This document shows, in pieces, positions 21,261 through 33,880 of a DNA stretch of 64,000 nt. The position numbers and the translations under genes were made by a program. The notes under the pieces were generated by a model, which was given only the letters and a program-made list of their open reading frames with translations, was not told where the DNA came from and made no database searches. Within the stretch, counting starts at the first letter, position 1; each line of letters begins with the position of its first letter. Origin of the DNA: Tomocerus qinae (taxonomy: Eukaryota > Arthropoda > Collembola > Entomobryomorpha > Tomoceridae); contig CM034546.1 of assembly GCA_020055645.1 (NCBI GenBank), positions 136,669,875 to 136,733,874 on the forward strand. Reading direction: 5' to 3'.

Positions 21261-22513
21261 CTGTAAACCAAAGTGTCCCAACTACGAAAAGTAAATGGAC
21301 TGTCTAAATGCATCTTTTCGAGCATATCCCTCATCGAAAAATGTTGATGTATTGGAAAACAGCTTTTAATCGTTGCTCTTTGTCAACTCACTAGCTTTGG
21401 TTATAACAAGGCCTCTGGGTTCTGTTACCGGCTAGTTATGAAGCATCATATGAAATATCACTCACGAACGATAGCAAACAAGTTTTAGCTGCCCGGAGTT
21501 TCTTCAGCATCAATAAGCAATAACCGCACACAAAGGCCGAAGTATATTATTATCTATATTATAATATAATATTTAGTCTTCTAAAAAAGTTAAAAATAAT
21601 TGAAGCAAGGTGTATTGAATTGTAGGTCCGTCTCTGGTATTGCTATTTTGTAAAATGATATTAAAGCATTTAGCATTTTTAGCTTTTTACTTTGAAGCAA
21701 GGTCGTGGTTCCAGGGTCAAGAGGACACGGACAGAAATATTTCCAGGAAGCATCCATGGCATAAGGAAGCAAAGTAGCATGACACTTTTGTGTAAGTCTA
21801 CCGGTTTTCGGTGAACCTAAGATGTCAGATGTAAATACCACACCTGACATGATAACAGGTCAGCATAGCACTTTCACAAAAGTTCGTACAATAATAGATA
21901 TAAACCAGAAGCATTAAATATGCATGTTTCCCCCTGCCATAGAACCTCTCTGCTCACCGACACTGCAGCACAGAACTAGCTCATGCATCGTAGACAAGGA
22001 AATGTGTCCAGGAAGCAGGAACTTATTGCACAACTGTGCACTATTGATGTTATTGACGCTCATTTATAGTTGTTTTTTAACTCCTTTCTCGTCCAGAAGG
22101 CGCGTGGCTACCTTGCCCATTTACAAACTCTCTATTGGTTCAGAGTATCAAAAGTGTAACAAGTTATCGTTTACAAAGATTTCTAGACGGACAGATAGAC
22201 AGACAGCGTATAAAATACACGGAGAAGATGAACTTCTCTGAATAATGAAAACTCAATTCTATGGTAATTATAATAGTGATATGTTTCAATTCACTCCATT
22301 TGTTATTATTGCACATTCGGTCGGTCTTTCGGAGGAATCTCTATCAAAGTCCCCAGTCCTTACTAGTCCTCTGTAATTAATAAATGCTAGGGTATGCAGA
22401 ATAATTAATGGTATCTTTATTTGGGCGTTTAAATATCATTTATTGAGTAATACACACAAAATATGCATGATATCATATCTAACTATTTTGTGAATCGTGC
22501 ACTGTCAAAATTA
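21261..22513. other. Intergenic, possible old coding remnants
   Basis: Two frames of 86 codons (-, 21590-21850) and 105 codons (+, 21924-22241) are somewhat cysteine- and proline-rich but match nothing I know, and splice signals are unclear. A GGAC/AGAC microsatellite lies near 22185-22206. Confidence 0.4.
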
Positions 22514-24223
22514 TTAATAATTATTATGTTGCAAGAATTTTTGTGGCTCCCTCTTAATATCGGCATAGGTGGGTAATTCATTCGCTTCTGCCTTGATTTT
22601 ATGTTGTAAGGCGTAAATAACGTCTAAGTAAAGTGTAGTGAGAACAATTATACCCAAATAGAATAAATTCATTTTGAGGGGAAATGAATGCAAAATAGAC
22701 GACACAAGTATAAATACAACAAAAATAATAAATATGATTTTGAAAACCATCCAAGACGTCAAAAATTCACTTGATTTCTGGAAAAAAACAGTTGAATATC
22801 GTTAACCTCACTTAACTTATTCGGCAATTATTTATTTTATACTAAAGTTAGTAAATTATTTTAGAATGTTTAGCAGGTTTTATGTTTGTGTCCCTTTGCT
22901 TCGTAATTGTCTTAAAAGTAGTATGACCATTTAGGTTATTTTGTTTTGTTAGGATAGATCTAGCTTTTAATTCCAAGCCATATGTGTAAGACTCTAGTAA
23001 ATTGATTCAGATTTCAAAAAGACAAAAGAGTTTTACGGTCCATTAAAAGAAGCATTTTTCAATCTACAAAATGGCGGTAACATGGTATTTTTAAAAAATT
23101 CCTACCATTTTCGTCAACAATTTAAATCTTTTTTGCTTTTTTCTATCATATAATTATTCATTCCACGAGCAAACAACCACTTTATACGGTTAAAATACTA
23201 AGAAGCTAAATTGTAGAGAATGGCTTTACAGTCTTTTATCTCGCTTACTAGATCTAGCTAAACTGAATCAATTTGCTAGAGTCTGACCCAAGCACGTATT
23301 TAATAGGGGGGCGGGGGGGCGCAGCGCCCCCCCTAAATCTGAGAAAAAGAGGATTTTTTCTCAAAAATGGCCTAAAATTGCAAATTTTTTTCGCGCTTCG
23401 CGCGAATATGTCTTGTTTTTGGTATAATTTTTGCTTCCGCCCCCCCTTGAACAAATTTCTAGATACGTGCCTGTCTGACACATATAAATTTTTAAGACTA
23501 CAGATAGACTCCCATACTCACGTCGTCATAATTTAATTTTAGGTTTTATACAAACAAGATTATTGGCACTTCTTATTTTTTGTAGTATATTTATATAATT
23601 TATAAAAAGTGTCTATGTCAACGTACATGAATGATCATTTTCAGTTTGACAATAAAATTTTTACCTTTTGTATAGCGTGAATAAGAAGGAAAGAAATCAC
23701 CATTTGGAAGACAGATATTATCAAAAGCACTACTACAAAAGCCATCAGATAGGAAATCGGGCATTCATGTTGAGCTGCAAAATAACAAACAAAGTCTTAA
23801 AAAATAAATGACGGCTTCTCATAAAACTAAACCATAAATTATGTCATTAAAATTGTAAATGCAAAAAATTCGAAACTACTGGACTGGGATTACCTAAAAG
23901 TCCGTCTTCATTTCTTGTGGAAAACATTTTAACGGCAGATTTCTGGTCCAGTTCGTCTCTCAATAGTACGAGAACGACAGAGCAAATAATTGTTCCGACT
24001 AGACCTCCAATCTGAAAAATATGACAGTGTATAACAACATGGAACAAAATATGTTATGTATGTACTGCGATTTTACTATTTAGCGGTAATTAGAAGGGCA
24101 AATACAATATATTTTAACTAAATGAACAAGAACAAGCATCGGTATACTCACGACTTCCAGAGATCCAATAATTAATCCTCCAGTGTGCAGTTCAAACCCG
24201 CAACAGTGATTCAACTTTTGCAT
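22514..24223 (-). CDS. Four-TM family protein A
   Basis: Four exons: 24152-24223, 23894-24011, 23665-23774, 22514-22777, phases 0/1/0, total 187 residues. Exon 1 always encodes 24 residues in this family, here with HCCGFELHTGGLIIGSLE. Exon 2 completes TM1-TM2 (IGGLVGTIICSVVLVLL), exon 3 is one helix (VVVLLIISVFQMVISFLLIHAI), and exon 4 one or two helices (MVFKIIFIIFVVFILVSSI, YLGIIVLTTLYLDVIYAL) with a cytosolic tail carrying LPTYADI. The topology recalls MARVEL/LAPTM-type tetraspan proteins, but I cannot assign a named family. The invariant CC and the LPTY tail motif (a possible trafficking or WW-binding signal) are shared with paralogues B, C and E. Intron 3 (887 bp) contains a foldback element at 23291-23472. 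Confidence 0.75.
23291..23472. mobile_element. G-rich TIR element (MITE) in intron 3 of gene A
   Basis: 182 bp bounded by AGCACGTAT and its inverted partner ATACGTGCCT, and flanked by direct repeats GTCTGACCCA (23281-23290) and GTCTGACACA (23473-23482). Inside the ends are runs of G on the left and C on the right plus a GCGCAGCGC dyad. No open frame with known motifs. Nonautonomous DNA transposon. Confidence 0.75.
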
Positions 24224-26829
24224 TTTGGAATGGATTTTTCAATAGGCTTTCAATTGTCTTTCTTACAGCTCTAACAATCTCTTATAAGTCGAAACAAATG
24301 CTGATCCTAAATACTGAAGTAATAACGCCTTTTAATAAAATAAATAATTTATTTTCCGTTCAAATGTTTCGTGTGCACAAAATGATATTGGCTTTTTATC
24401 TAAATATTTTATCAGGAATTCAACTATGATGGAATATGCAATTTTATTTAAATAAATGTCAGTAGGAGAATGTACTTCACTAGTATTTTTACTTATGTTT
24501 TTGAGCTTGTAATTGTATGTGTATTGATACTGTTTAATAACTGTCACTGATATCTGATAAATAAGAGTTAAATATGCGAGTGGTGCGCAATTCTAAGAAA
24601 CTTACGAATCTTAAACGTATTTAATGCTATTTACCGTTTACCTATCCTCGTACATTACGAAATAAAACTTGAGCAAATGTTGTTAAAGGAAAACTGAAGT
24701 TGGAATTGCAATTGATATTTCAATGCAGCTTCGATGATGATGTAATGTCCTAAGTAGTGTTAGATAATATAGTCCCGTGATGCCAATTGAAAACAACTTT
24801 AAAGTGCATGCAGACGTAGGTATATAAATATGATAGCATTGAAAATAAAGTAAGTAGTATCTTAAATTATAGTTAGGAGCAGACATTATTATGACCAATA
24901 TGTCATATATAACTTTTTCATAACCATTTACATTTTTAATTTGTACTAGTTAAAGGGTTAAAGAGTAAATATTATATCAATTTTGTTTTTACTCTTGAAA
25001 AACAATTACAGCCCTCGAAGTTATGTAATTATTTGCAGAGAACTCAAATTACTTGTCTTCTGCTGAGAATTCAAACTTGATTTTGATCATGAGCCAGTTC
25101 ATTGAACAAGTAGCTTTGACTGCCATCAGCCACAAAATTAACATTTAAATTTAGTAGGACCTTTCACACATTCAAAATAATCCGTGGTAGAGCTTTTATA
25201 ATGAAATATTTGCTGAGACTCCCATGCTTTTATTTAATTCGTCAGCTGCAATAACAATTTCAGTCCATTTTTGACGACGTACCATTTTGTACGTTTTCTT
25301 GTCGGTCGTCGGAGTCGGTTATATATTCCAAACTTACAAATGTGTCCCTTGATGGCAAGTTCACTCAAATGTTGACTGTTGTACTGAAAGCAAACAGAAG
25401 AATACATCCCCAAGGAAATTCAGCCAATACCTTCATTCAGATTACAGTATATAAAAAACTCTGCTTTTTCTTATTTACACCCCAATTTGTGTTTTTAGAC
25501 ATACTATAGACGTTGTAGTAGCACCTTAGCGTCTCATCCCAATACATTGCTTAACTTTAACGTGTCCTCTTTACTTCCTCTTATTTCTCCTATTGGCAAC
25601 ATACATTGCCCCTAAAATCCGTACAACGTCACACTAAAGACGCTATCCATACAAATTGCAGCTGTCAGAGAAATTCCATTATTAGATAAATAATTTAATT
25701 GCTGTATAAAGTGTAAATGCCTTATTTGCAAGAAAGTTAACAACGTTATTTAAACACGGGTTAAAATAGCATGTGCAATTTGTTTTTTAGGAAAGTGCGT
25801 CATGAGGTATAATATTTCGCAGTATTGGTGTACGTGTAGTTGGTAACGTTGTAATAAATGTCACACTTATGTCAATAGAATAAATCTTAAATATGAGGAT
25901 GTGACGTCCAGTGCTAAAAACCTCGCCATCTTAAATCTGTTATTTATCATTTAGCTAACATAAAAAGCAAACCTTCGTAAGACTTGGCAAAGGAAACTAA
26001 AACAGGAATATTCGTTAATATCTCACTGACGGCATTTGATACTGGATAATGGAATTAAATAGTACAATTAATGCTAATTAACCACAAACAACTATAAGGT
26101 TTAATCTTATACCATAGCATTGAAAACAAATTATCAAGTATCTCATTATTATAGTGTTAGTGGTTACTAGACATTACGCTCACCAATAACTTTCTAACTC
26201 ATTTACACATTTGTACTAAAATGAAAAATAATATATCTATTTTTCATTCCCTCTACATGGAAATTTATTTCCTCGGTACCTTTAAAATATTCTACTATCT
26301 TTAAGTTAAGCCTATACCTATTCTGGGAAATCATGCTTAAAAGTATTTAAATATTATTTAATTTCAATAAAAATTTTAAAAAAACTTATATTAATACAAT
26401 GTTGATGTACCTACTAAAATGTCTCAATTAATTAGCTTACCTAATTTAGGATATTTTTTTAAGCTCATAATGACATTATATATTTTTATGTTGTAATCTT
26501 AAGTTCATATTAAATCAGGTGTACAATCTACATGCATTAACATAGAAAGCTAAAATTAGGAAGTGATACGTTCACATAGTAAATACCAATTACCTCACAA
26601 AAGTGTCGTACTAATTCGTCTTCAACTTCCCAAATTGACACAACGTATTAATTAGTCATATGGGTTTTTTCTAGTAAATGCATTTAATTTATGTTGAATG
26701 GACGACAATATTATTTCTGGAAAATGACTCAATTATTGAAAACCGTAATTAGAAAGCTGATCTTTTATAATTTTTCCTCTTCATTGCCTTAAAGCGGAGC
26801 TTTTGTCATATAACTCACAACATTTTTAA
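24224..26829. other. Intergenic between four-TM genes A and B
   Basis: No exon recognised. The stretch 25795-26030 shows scattered resemblance to the 5' flank of gene B (GTGTACGTG, GTCATT..TGTCAATA.AATAA order) and may be the flank of a lost family member; this is weak. The rest is AT-rich. Confidence 0.4.
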
Positions 26830-26837
26830 CTTATCGC

Positions 26838-27087
26838 CATAGGCGTCGGAACCGGGGGGACAGGAGGGACAATGTCCCCCCTTAGAATAAGGCCAGGAGG
26901 AACATGTCCCCTTAAAAATGTTCCAAAAACCAAACTAAAATTACATAAGCACCAGAAAAAGCGATTTTTTTGTCAAAAAAGGTTAAAAATCCAAAAAATT
27001 TTCAATATTTTATTATCTTGGTGCCCCCCACCCTTTCGGAAGAGGCCATTTTGTCCCCCCTAGATAAAATACGTTCCGATGCCTATG
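26838..27087. mobile_element. hAT-type MITE with 8-bp target duplication
   Basis: 250 bp starting CATAGGCGTCGGAAC and ending with its near-perfect inverse GTTCCGATGCCTATG. Flanked by perfect 8-bp direct repeats CTTATCGC (26830-26837 and 27088-27095). The 8-bp duplication and the TAGGCGTCGGAAC terminus are typical of hAT elements. Interior has GGGGGGACAGGAGGGACA and an inverted CCCCCC tract, no transposase. Confidence 0.85.
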
Positions 27088-27095
27088 CTTATCGC

Positions 27096-27897
27096 TTAAA
27101 CAATTTCATGACCATACTCTTTAATGTTGCCACCGAACAACAAATAAATAAGCCTTTTTTGCTGGTTTGCAAAAAGTGTTGTGCTAGTTTGTAAAAAGTT
27201 ATCTTTCTACTTTTTTCTTCTTTTAAGTTTATATAAATTAAATTAGTTGCAATACTAACTTAACTTATTATTAATTATTATTATATAATTATCATAATTA
27301 ATGTTATTGTATTAAATAATTAATTTAGGCAAATTAAAATAAATAAAATGTTCGATATTTCTAGATTAATGTTTTATAAATTTAGAATACTTCCACAATT
27401 TTTGCAATCTAAATATTTTATATTGGATTAATTTGTCCAGTCGTTTTAGAACTATTTCTTTAAGTTCTTCATGCATAGGCAAAATATAAAAGGCCAAAAA
27501 CGGTAAAAAGAAAGGTTAAACTTTTGCCACGGGTATTTTATTCCTCCTACTTGTAACATGAAGAATTGTGGTCTTTTTTGGCAAAATATGAAACTATTAT
27601 TTCCGATGAAGATGCATATTATGCACTATTAGACCACAATCAAAATTGTGGAGATCTTATCTCATTCACAAAATTTAGAAAATAAATATATGTTTTGCTT
27701 TGATAAATAAAGATAATGTATAATAATGCATATTCTATGAAAAATAAGATATGTATTTATTAAATCATTAGGACGGTGAAAAACATTTCTATGTCTTATG
27801 TCTATATAATTTATTTATACTACATCTATTAAGCTACTTTAGTTTTGTACTCTGCTCAGCATTGTTCATTACTATATTTATTGTCTTCAGTTTTTAA
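27096..27897. other. AT-rich intergenic
   Basis: Very AT-rich DNA (for example TTATTATTAATTATTATTA near 27266) downstream of gene B; it must include that gene's 3' UTR. No feature recognised. Confidence 0.5.
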
Positions 27898-28872
27898 CTA
27901 AATATATAGTAAGATATCTTGGGAGCTACTCTTCTGTACATCATCATAGGTAGGCAATCCATCCGATTCTGATTCAGTCTGTGTATCGATATGGCTAGGC
28001 AATCCATTTCTTTGTAACTTGATTTGAAATTGTAAAGAGTAAATAACGTCTAAATAAAACGCAGTGAGACCAATGACAGTCAAGTAGAATACAATGAGTC
28101 TGAAGGAACAAGATTGTGTAATGGACAAAAACAGCAAAAACACAACAAAAATAATAAATATCATTTTGAAAACCATCCAGCATGTCAGCAATGCACTTGA
28201 TTTCTAAAAAATACAAAAATTTACAGATATTAAACTCCATGCTCAACTTTGATGTATCAACTCTTGAATCTACTCAACTCTTCATTTGGCTATAAATTCT
28301 TAGTATTATGGAGTTAAAAACTTATTTTTAATTTAACAACGCAATAAAAATTTTACCTTGTGAATTGCGAGAATAAGAAGGAAGGAAATGACCATTTGGA
28401 AGATAGATATGATCAAAAATACCACTACAAAAGTAGTAATATACAAATTCAGTGCTTCTTCTAGAGCTGTAAAGTTATGAATAAAACATAAATAAGTAAT
28501 GGGTCGTAGTAATGAATAATAATAAATCGAAATATTGATAAAAATTCATACAGCAGAGAAAATTTGTCTTTTTAAACGAGTGAAATTACCTAGAAATCCT
28601 TCGTTGCCTCTCGGCATCACAATTTCAGTGACAAATTCTTTTTGTTGTGTCAATATTACTAGGAGAACGGAGCAAATTAATGTCCCGATAAGACCTCCAA
28701 TCTAAAATATAAAATATTAGCGATTAAGGAAAAATAAACTTAATTATTCTGTTATATTGATCACTAAGACTATAATACAACTTAAAGTAAAGTAGCTAAC
28801 CGTTTCAAGAGATGCAATAATTAATCCTCCGGTTTGCAACCTAAACCCACAACAACGACTTATTTGTGTCAT
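27898..28872 (-). CDS. Four-TM family protein B
   Basis: Exons 28801-28872, 28590-28701, 28357-28466 and 27898-28203, total 199 residues, with the same phases and 72-bp first exon as gene A. Exon 1 encodes MTQISRCCGFRLQTGGLIIA; an in-frame ATG lies further up at 29004, but the family pattern and the flanking alignment favour 28872. Helices: IGGLIGTLICSVLLVILT, FVVVFLIISIFQMVISFLLI, FKMIFIIFVVFLLFLSI, LIVFYLTVIGLTAFYLDVIY. The tail ends LPTYDDVQKSSSQD and contains an extra LPS..DTQTESES insertion, so the LP-T/S-Y/H element is partly duplicated. Membrane protein of unknown role. The first exon, intron 1 and about 800 bp of upstream DNA are duplicated at 33881-34900. Confidence 0.75.
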
Positions 28873-30477
28873 TTTGAGTTGTTTAAAATTTATGAAATCT
28901 TTTTGAAAAGTTGAACTAGTTTGGTTCTTTTGGTTTTCATCCACGACTAAAGGACTGATAATTAATTTGTGCAGCTGTTGGTTTAAATAGTAATTAACTC
29001 TCACTCAAAGGCGTCATATTAGGTAGAATACATTGTTAACTTTATCTACGCATTTTTATCAGAAATCCAATATGAAAGGAAGTAGCGTATTGCCTAAGAG
29101 CGTCATTTATGTGGAGACTGTATAGGTAATTATACGTAGTAATCGTGTACGTGCACTTCCACTACCTACGTTAACACTCGTCATTGATGTCAATAAAATA
29201 ATTCCAATTATGCTTGACTACACTACGTCTAATGCGCAGTCCTAGTAAACTAAATCTTGTTTATTTACTCTTATAGTTACCTAATATTAACTCGTAGGTG
29301 CTGACGAAGGGAATAAGGAAAATTAAAGGGAAATTAAACCGTATTGATATTAATATGTCAGCTATACTGAATGGCGTGGCGTGGAAATTAAGAGTATACA
29401 ACGAAATGTCGTGTTACAAGGTTACAAGGAATCAGTTAACCGCAAACAAAACACCAAATAACGCAACGACCTGAACAGTACCAGCCATTTACTAATAATA
29501 TCACTTGGGTAAAAGCCTTTCCAGCCTCCGAATTGGTTATGTAACAAAGGGACATGGTACTAATGAAGTTAAATCTCGAAACTTTTTATATCGTGCAATC
29601 GTGTTTACCTTTCGGCAGCCACAGCCATTTTCTTATGGTAAAGGTGAAAATGGAATAAATTGTAGACGTAATATATTAACTATGAAACAACTAACAGTAA
29701 TTTGATTAAAACAAGGAAATATTTATTTACTACTGAATGAATGCAAGCTGATTTAAGGAGAAAGCTATGATGGCCCAATGGCCTAAGTTTCATTTCAGAG
29801 TCTAGCTTCATTGTAGTGGAATTCTTTAAAGAAATTTATGTTCGTTTTCCAGAATTTAGAAATTTCTTCAATTTTATGCTTATGCGTATCTACAATATGT
29901 ATAGATGCATGCATGAACTCTGGATACGACTGAAAGATGTCTGCTAAATATTCTTTGATTCTTGTTTCCCTACAAGTTACTATTATGTTACATAAATTAC
30001 AACTGAACCAATTAAATAGCTACATAAACGGCAATATTAAATTTTGAAGCACAACCTATTGGCTTGTTTTCCCTGCAAAGAACAATAACGTTTAGAACAT
30101 GATAATGTAAATCAGGGGCATGATTAATTTTAAATCATTCATTTCCCTTCAATATGGTAATTTTAATTTTATTCTTACTATTTCATCTACAGAACGCGGA
30201 CGCTGTTTCACAAAATGTAATTCTCGTTCGTTTCAGTTCTAGTATAGTTAGTTAAACCACAAAAATGTAAATTGACACACAAGTTGGTATTCAGAACTTT
30301 AAGAACAAGGTTTGCTTCCCTTTTATTTATAAAAAATCAGTGCTGAATGAGGACAATAATTAATTATATAAATATGTAGCTTGGTATACTGAACAACAGA
30401 AACAAAAATATAACGTGCTATAAATATAAAAATATTTTTTACTATTCCTTATTTTAATGTAAATATAGATGATGTCC
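28873..30477. repeat. Segmental duplication, unit 1 flank
   Basis: Region between genes B and C. It aligns along nearly its whole length with 34059-35523 in the same order and orientation, for example TAGTAATCGTGTACGTGCAC, GACGAAGGGAATAAGGAAAA and AACCGCAAACAAAACACCAA. The frames at 29505-29705 and 30360-30629 have no recognisable domain. Confidence 0.8.
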
Positions 30478-32546
30478 TTATATTTGAAAAGATCTAGATT
30501 GATATTCACTGGTATGTATTCGTATTGCATCACCGTAGGTTGGCAATTCTCCAGCGGCTGATTCTGATATGAATTGACGTCGTAAAGATTGAATGACGTC
30601 CATAGAAAATGTAGTGAAACAAATCGCAATTAAATAGACTATAACTCCTATGGGAGAATTTGATTGTGCAATGGACAAAATTGTCAACAATACGAGAAAA
30701 ACGACAAATATTGTTTTAAAAACCATCCACACTGTCAAAAGTGAGTTTAATTTCTGAAACATATAGATAATTGATTCACCCCCTAATTGGCATACACTTT
30801 TTGGCATAAAATAAAAAAATCACTTCTTGGCATAAAAACACACTTTTTGGCATATTTTTTTTCTCCTTATTGGCATAAAAATATGTTTCACTAATTGGCA
30901 TAAACTATAGGTGGTAACTATACTAACGTGGTAACAAACTCTGCCACTAGTACTAGGTTAACTTATACTTGTTTGACATTTGACATTTGTACATGTACCA
31001 CTGTACGTTTATCTAATAGTAAAGATTTGTATTTTAACATTTTTAGGAATCTTACTTTATAACTCTTGGAATTTTGCCTAAAGTTCTTAGCCGATTTTCT
31101 TGTGTGGCGCATTTTTGGAATCCTGATTGTATTTTCGACCTCCCCAACGTATAATATCAAAGATATGTTTGCTCATTGATATAACTTATTGCAATTATAA
31201 TTTTGTAAAAGCCTTCCTTTCCGAACAAGAAGAAAAAAAAAGTTCTGCTATATGACAAAATGCTGCTGAAAATTGTTAAAAATCGTTCTAATATGAGCTA
31301 TTCGGAGTGGATATATACTTTAGCGGATAAACTTTGATTTGTATAATTTCTCTTGATTCGGTATTTTCATTGACACTGCAGACTATATATTACACATTTT
31401 TTGACTGAGTATTATAACTAATTATTTGTTTGTTCAATTTTATGCCAATAAAGTATGCCAAAAAGGATTTTTGAAAAAAATATTTTATGCCAAAAAGTGT
31501 ATGCCAATTAGGGGTGCTCCCAGATAATTAATTAGGGATTTATTGCTAAATGAGAATTGTAATTTAGTGACACTGTTAATCTTTTCTTTTAATTGATAAA
31601 TGTTTTATATCTGAAAATTTATAATTTCTTATAAGATATACAGTGCATCCTACGGATATCACGTAAACTGGCCATGGTAAAATGGTCCTAGTAAACTGGT
31701 CTTTCTGGTAAAAAGTACAATGGTCTTCGTCACAAACCACTGATCTTTCTTCAGGAAGACCAATTTACCTTTTACCAGAAAGACCAGTTTATTAACACCA
31801 AATAGAAATATTATGTACAGACGGAAATGTCTAATATAGGATATTCAAAAACCATAATTTTGATTTTTAACATACTTAATTTACTAACCTAATTTAAAAC
31901 AACTTATGAACTGTGATATGTGCAATATTATGAACACTTACCTTAAGAATAGCGTGAATAAGAAGAAATGAAATAAATGTTAGAAAAATGGATATGATAA
32001 ATAGTTTCACTATAATAACGGTCATATTAAATGCTGCCAAAGCTTTAACTTGAGCTGTAAGATAAAAAGTAAAAAAGGTGATTGAAAGAGATGATTTACA
32101 CACAAAATTCAAAACGCTGTAGCATTTTATGTATAAAGCCATTTTTAAACTAATTGGATGACATACCTAGAAGTCCATATTCATTAATACTTGTCTGAAT
32201 TTTATTATTCTCAATTTCTTTTAAATGTCTACTCTCAGATTTAACAGACAAGTGGACCAAAAGAAGAACGGAACAAATTACTGTTCCTAATAGACCTCCA
32301 ATCTAAAACAAATGTTGGCGTTGGTTAGAGTTACATTGTTTAATTTGTAATAAATGCATAGTAAAATTAAGTTTTGTCTAATCTTCATGTCTTTGTCAAA
32401 ACAATCAGCAGTAAAAAGTTTTGCATCAATAATTTTTGAAGATAGATTATTCAAAAATAAGCAACGAAACTCACGGCTTCCAAAGCTCCAATAATTAATC
32501 CTCTAGTTTCCAGTCTAACACCACAACAATTATGAAATTTTCGCAT
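30478..32546 (-). CDS. Four-TM family protein C
   Basis: Exons 32475-32546, 32167-32302, 31942-32054 and 30478-30753; 198 residues. Exon 1 reads CCGVRLETRGLIIGALEA, with R in place of the family's first G of TGG. Exon 2 is longer than in A and B (136 bp), adding a polar loop with NNKIQTSINEYG. Exon 4 gives FKTIFVVFLVLLTILSI, IVYLIAICFTTFSMDVI and the tail LPTYGDAIRIHTSEYQSRS. Intron 3 is 1188 bp because of a 749-bp transposon (30773-31521) and also contains a long hairpin (31692-31791). Closest paralogue is gene E, 4.3-5.0 kb upstream on the same strand. Function unknown. Confidence 0.78.
30773..31521. mobile_element. TIR transposon with TTGGCATA repeats in intron 3 of gene C
   Basis: 749 bp flanked by AGATAATT direct repeats (30765-30772, 31522-31529). 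Ends share CACCCCTAATTGGCATACAC followed by TTTTTGGCATAAAAT in inverted orientation; the right end reads the inverse, closing TATGCCAATTAGGGGTG. TTGGCATA recurs five times near the left end and again near the right end, a likely transposase-binding pattern. No transposase frame. The intact target site AGATAATT is present at 35814-35821 in the paralogous intron of gene E. The 8-bp duplication fits hAT-like elements. Confidence 0.85.
31692..31791. repeat. Intronic hairpin, gene C copy
   Basis: Arms TAAACTGGTCTTTCTGGTAA... and its inverse TTACCAGAAAGACCAGTTTA-type sequence, about 37 nt each, about 26-nt loop. A related hairpin sits at the same place in gene E (35946-36070). Confidence 0.8.
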
Positions 32547-33500
32547 TTTGTTTGAGTTGATTTTCTAATGGACTTAGAATCTTGCTGTTGTGGTCGTTTC
32601 TTCAACTACTAATTTACTCTCGTCCAAATTGGTCGTATATATGTGTGTTCCAGTTACGGGATGATTACACTCACCGGTTTCCTGCAATAACATATGCAAA
32701 TATATTTTACGTAGTAGTATTACCAAGAATGAAATAATTATTGTGAAGTGCAATGCTGATAGATATTGTGGGGACAGAATTTTCTTTTCTACAGATATCT
32801 TCCATTAGTACCTCGTCATAGTCACTACAGATGTACCCATCACTATCACTACTATAGTATAAACGCGTAGTTCGAGTTGCGCAGTGGAAATTCTGTATAA
32901 CGGTTAATCCTGGTATAGCAACAAAGCCAATTTATTTACTTAACCTGGCTTACCCAATGCGTTAAATTACAGCATGCCCGTTTATAAGTCGATTTGTATC
33001 TTCATATTATTTCGAAATTTTTCTACCACAAGTAATTGTGGTAGGTTACAACTAGTAAAGTAAATAATATCAAACATGTTTGATTCCAATGATGGGCGCT
33101 TGTAAGAAGTTTTCAATTCTTTCTTAATCTTAACCTACCGTTTTTGTAACTTCAACTTGCAAAACAAAAACAAATGTTTCACAGTCATTGTTAAAGGAAA
33201 ATTCAACTGAAATTGTTATACTGATACTTTAGAGCATTCAATTTACAATATAAAAATTATTTACTTTGGATGGATAAATGTAAGAGCTGCAGCAAGCTAG
33301 TTAGCCACAACTTACTCCACGGTGGAATTTGGGTTGAGACTGAAGCCTGTATAAGGCAGTAATTGGTATTTGGAAGTGAATGTTGTCTCAGAACATTTAA
33401 TGATTTAATAGCAGTTGTTAGTTGCCTTTATAAACCAGTAATAGAGGATTTTTTGGTTTTTATGGTTGCTTAAAATAAATTCCACCTATATCCTGATTTA
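32547..33500. repeat. Segmental duplication, unit 1, upstream of gene C
   Basis: 5' flank of gene C, aligned with 36839-37560 upstream of gene E (TTACGGGATGATTACACTCA against TTACGGGAGGATTACACTCA; AAACAAAAACAAATGTTT in both). It must contain the gene's promoter. No other exon. Confidence 0.75.
32631..32642 (-). promoter_or_regulatory. Conserved TATA-like site upstream of gene C
   Basis: Reading towards the gene: ATATATACGACCAATTTGGAC. The same block is conserved at 36957-36968 upstream of gene E although the spacing to the ATG differs (about 85 against 120 bp). A TATA box is plausible, not shown. Confidence 0.3.
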
Positions 33501-33599
33501 ATGCAATTTAATTAATAACTAGGCCATTTGTACTGGTATTAAATTTCAAAAGTGTCAACTTTTTTTTGGTTTAATTTCGAAAAAAGCTAATATTAACCG

Positions 33600-33880
33600 A
33601 GAGAGTAGTTCATTGTTTTATTTAATCTGCATTGCATACGTGCTTGCGCGCATTTTACAGTAGGCAACAAATTAGATTACTTATTTAATATTTATTTATC
33701 ATTTTTATTTTTTATTCAATTTTTATTATATTTTCTTCATTTATTTATTTATTTTTTATTTTATTATATTTATTTATTATTTTAACATTATTTTTTTATT
33801 GTTTTATTATAATATTTTTATTTATTAGGTATATGATTTATTTATTATAATTTATAAAGAGGAATTTAAAAAGGTGGTTC
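33600..33880. repeat. (TTTA)n-rich low-complexity tract at duplication junction
   Basis: Long stretch of TTTATTTATTATTTTTATT-type sequence at 33670-33850. It lies between the end of the unit 1 homology (about 33.5 kb) and the start of unit 2 (about 33.88 kb), so it marks the join of the segmental duplication. Confidence 0.7.

Noticed and set aside
27995-28246. Second frame over gene B exon 4
   Set aside because: Different frame of the same exon; the frame matching the other four family members is used instead.
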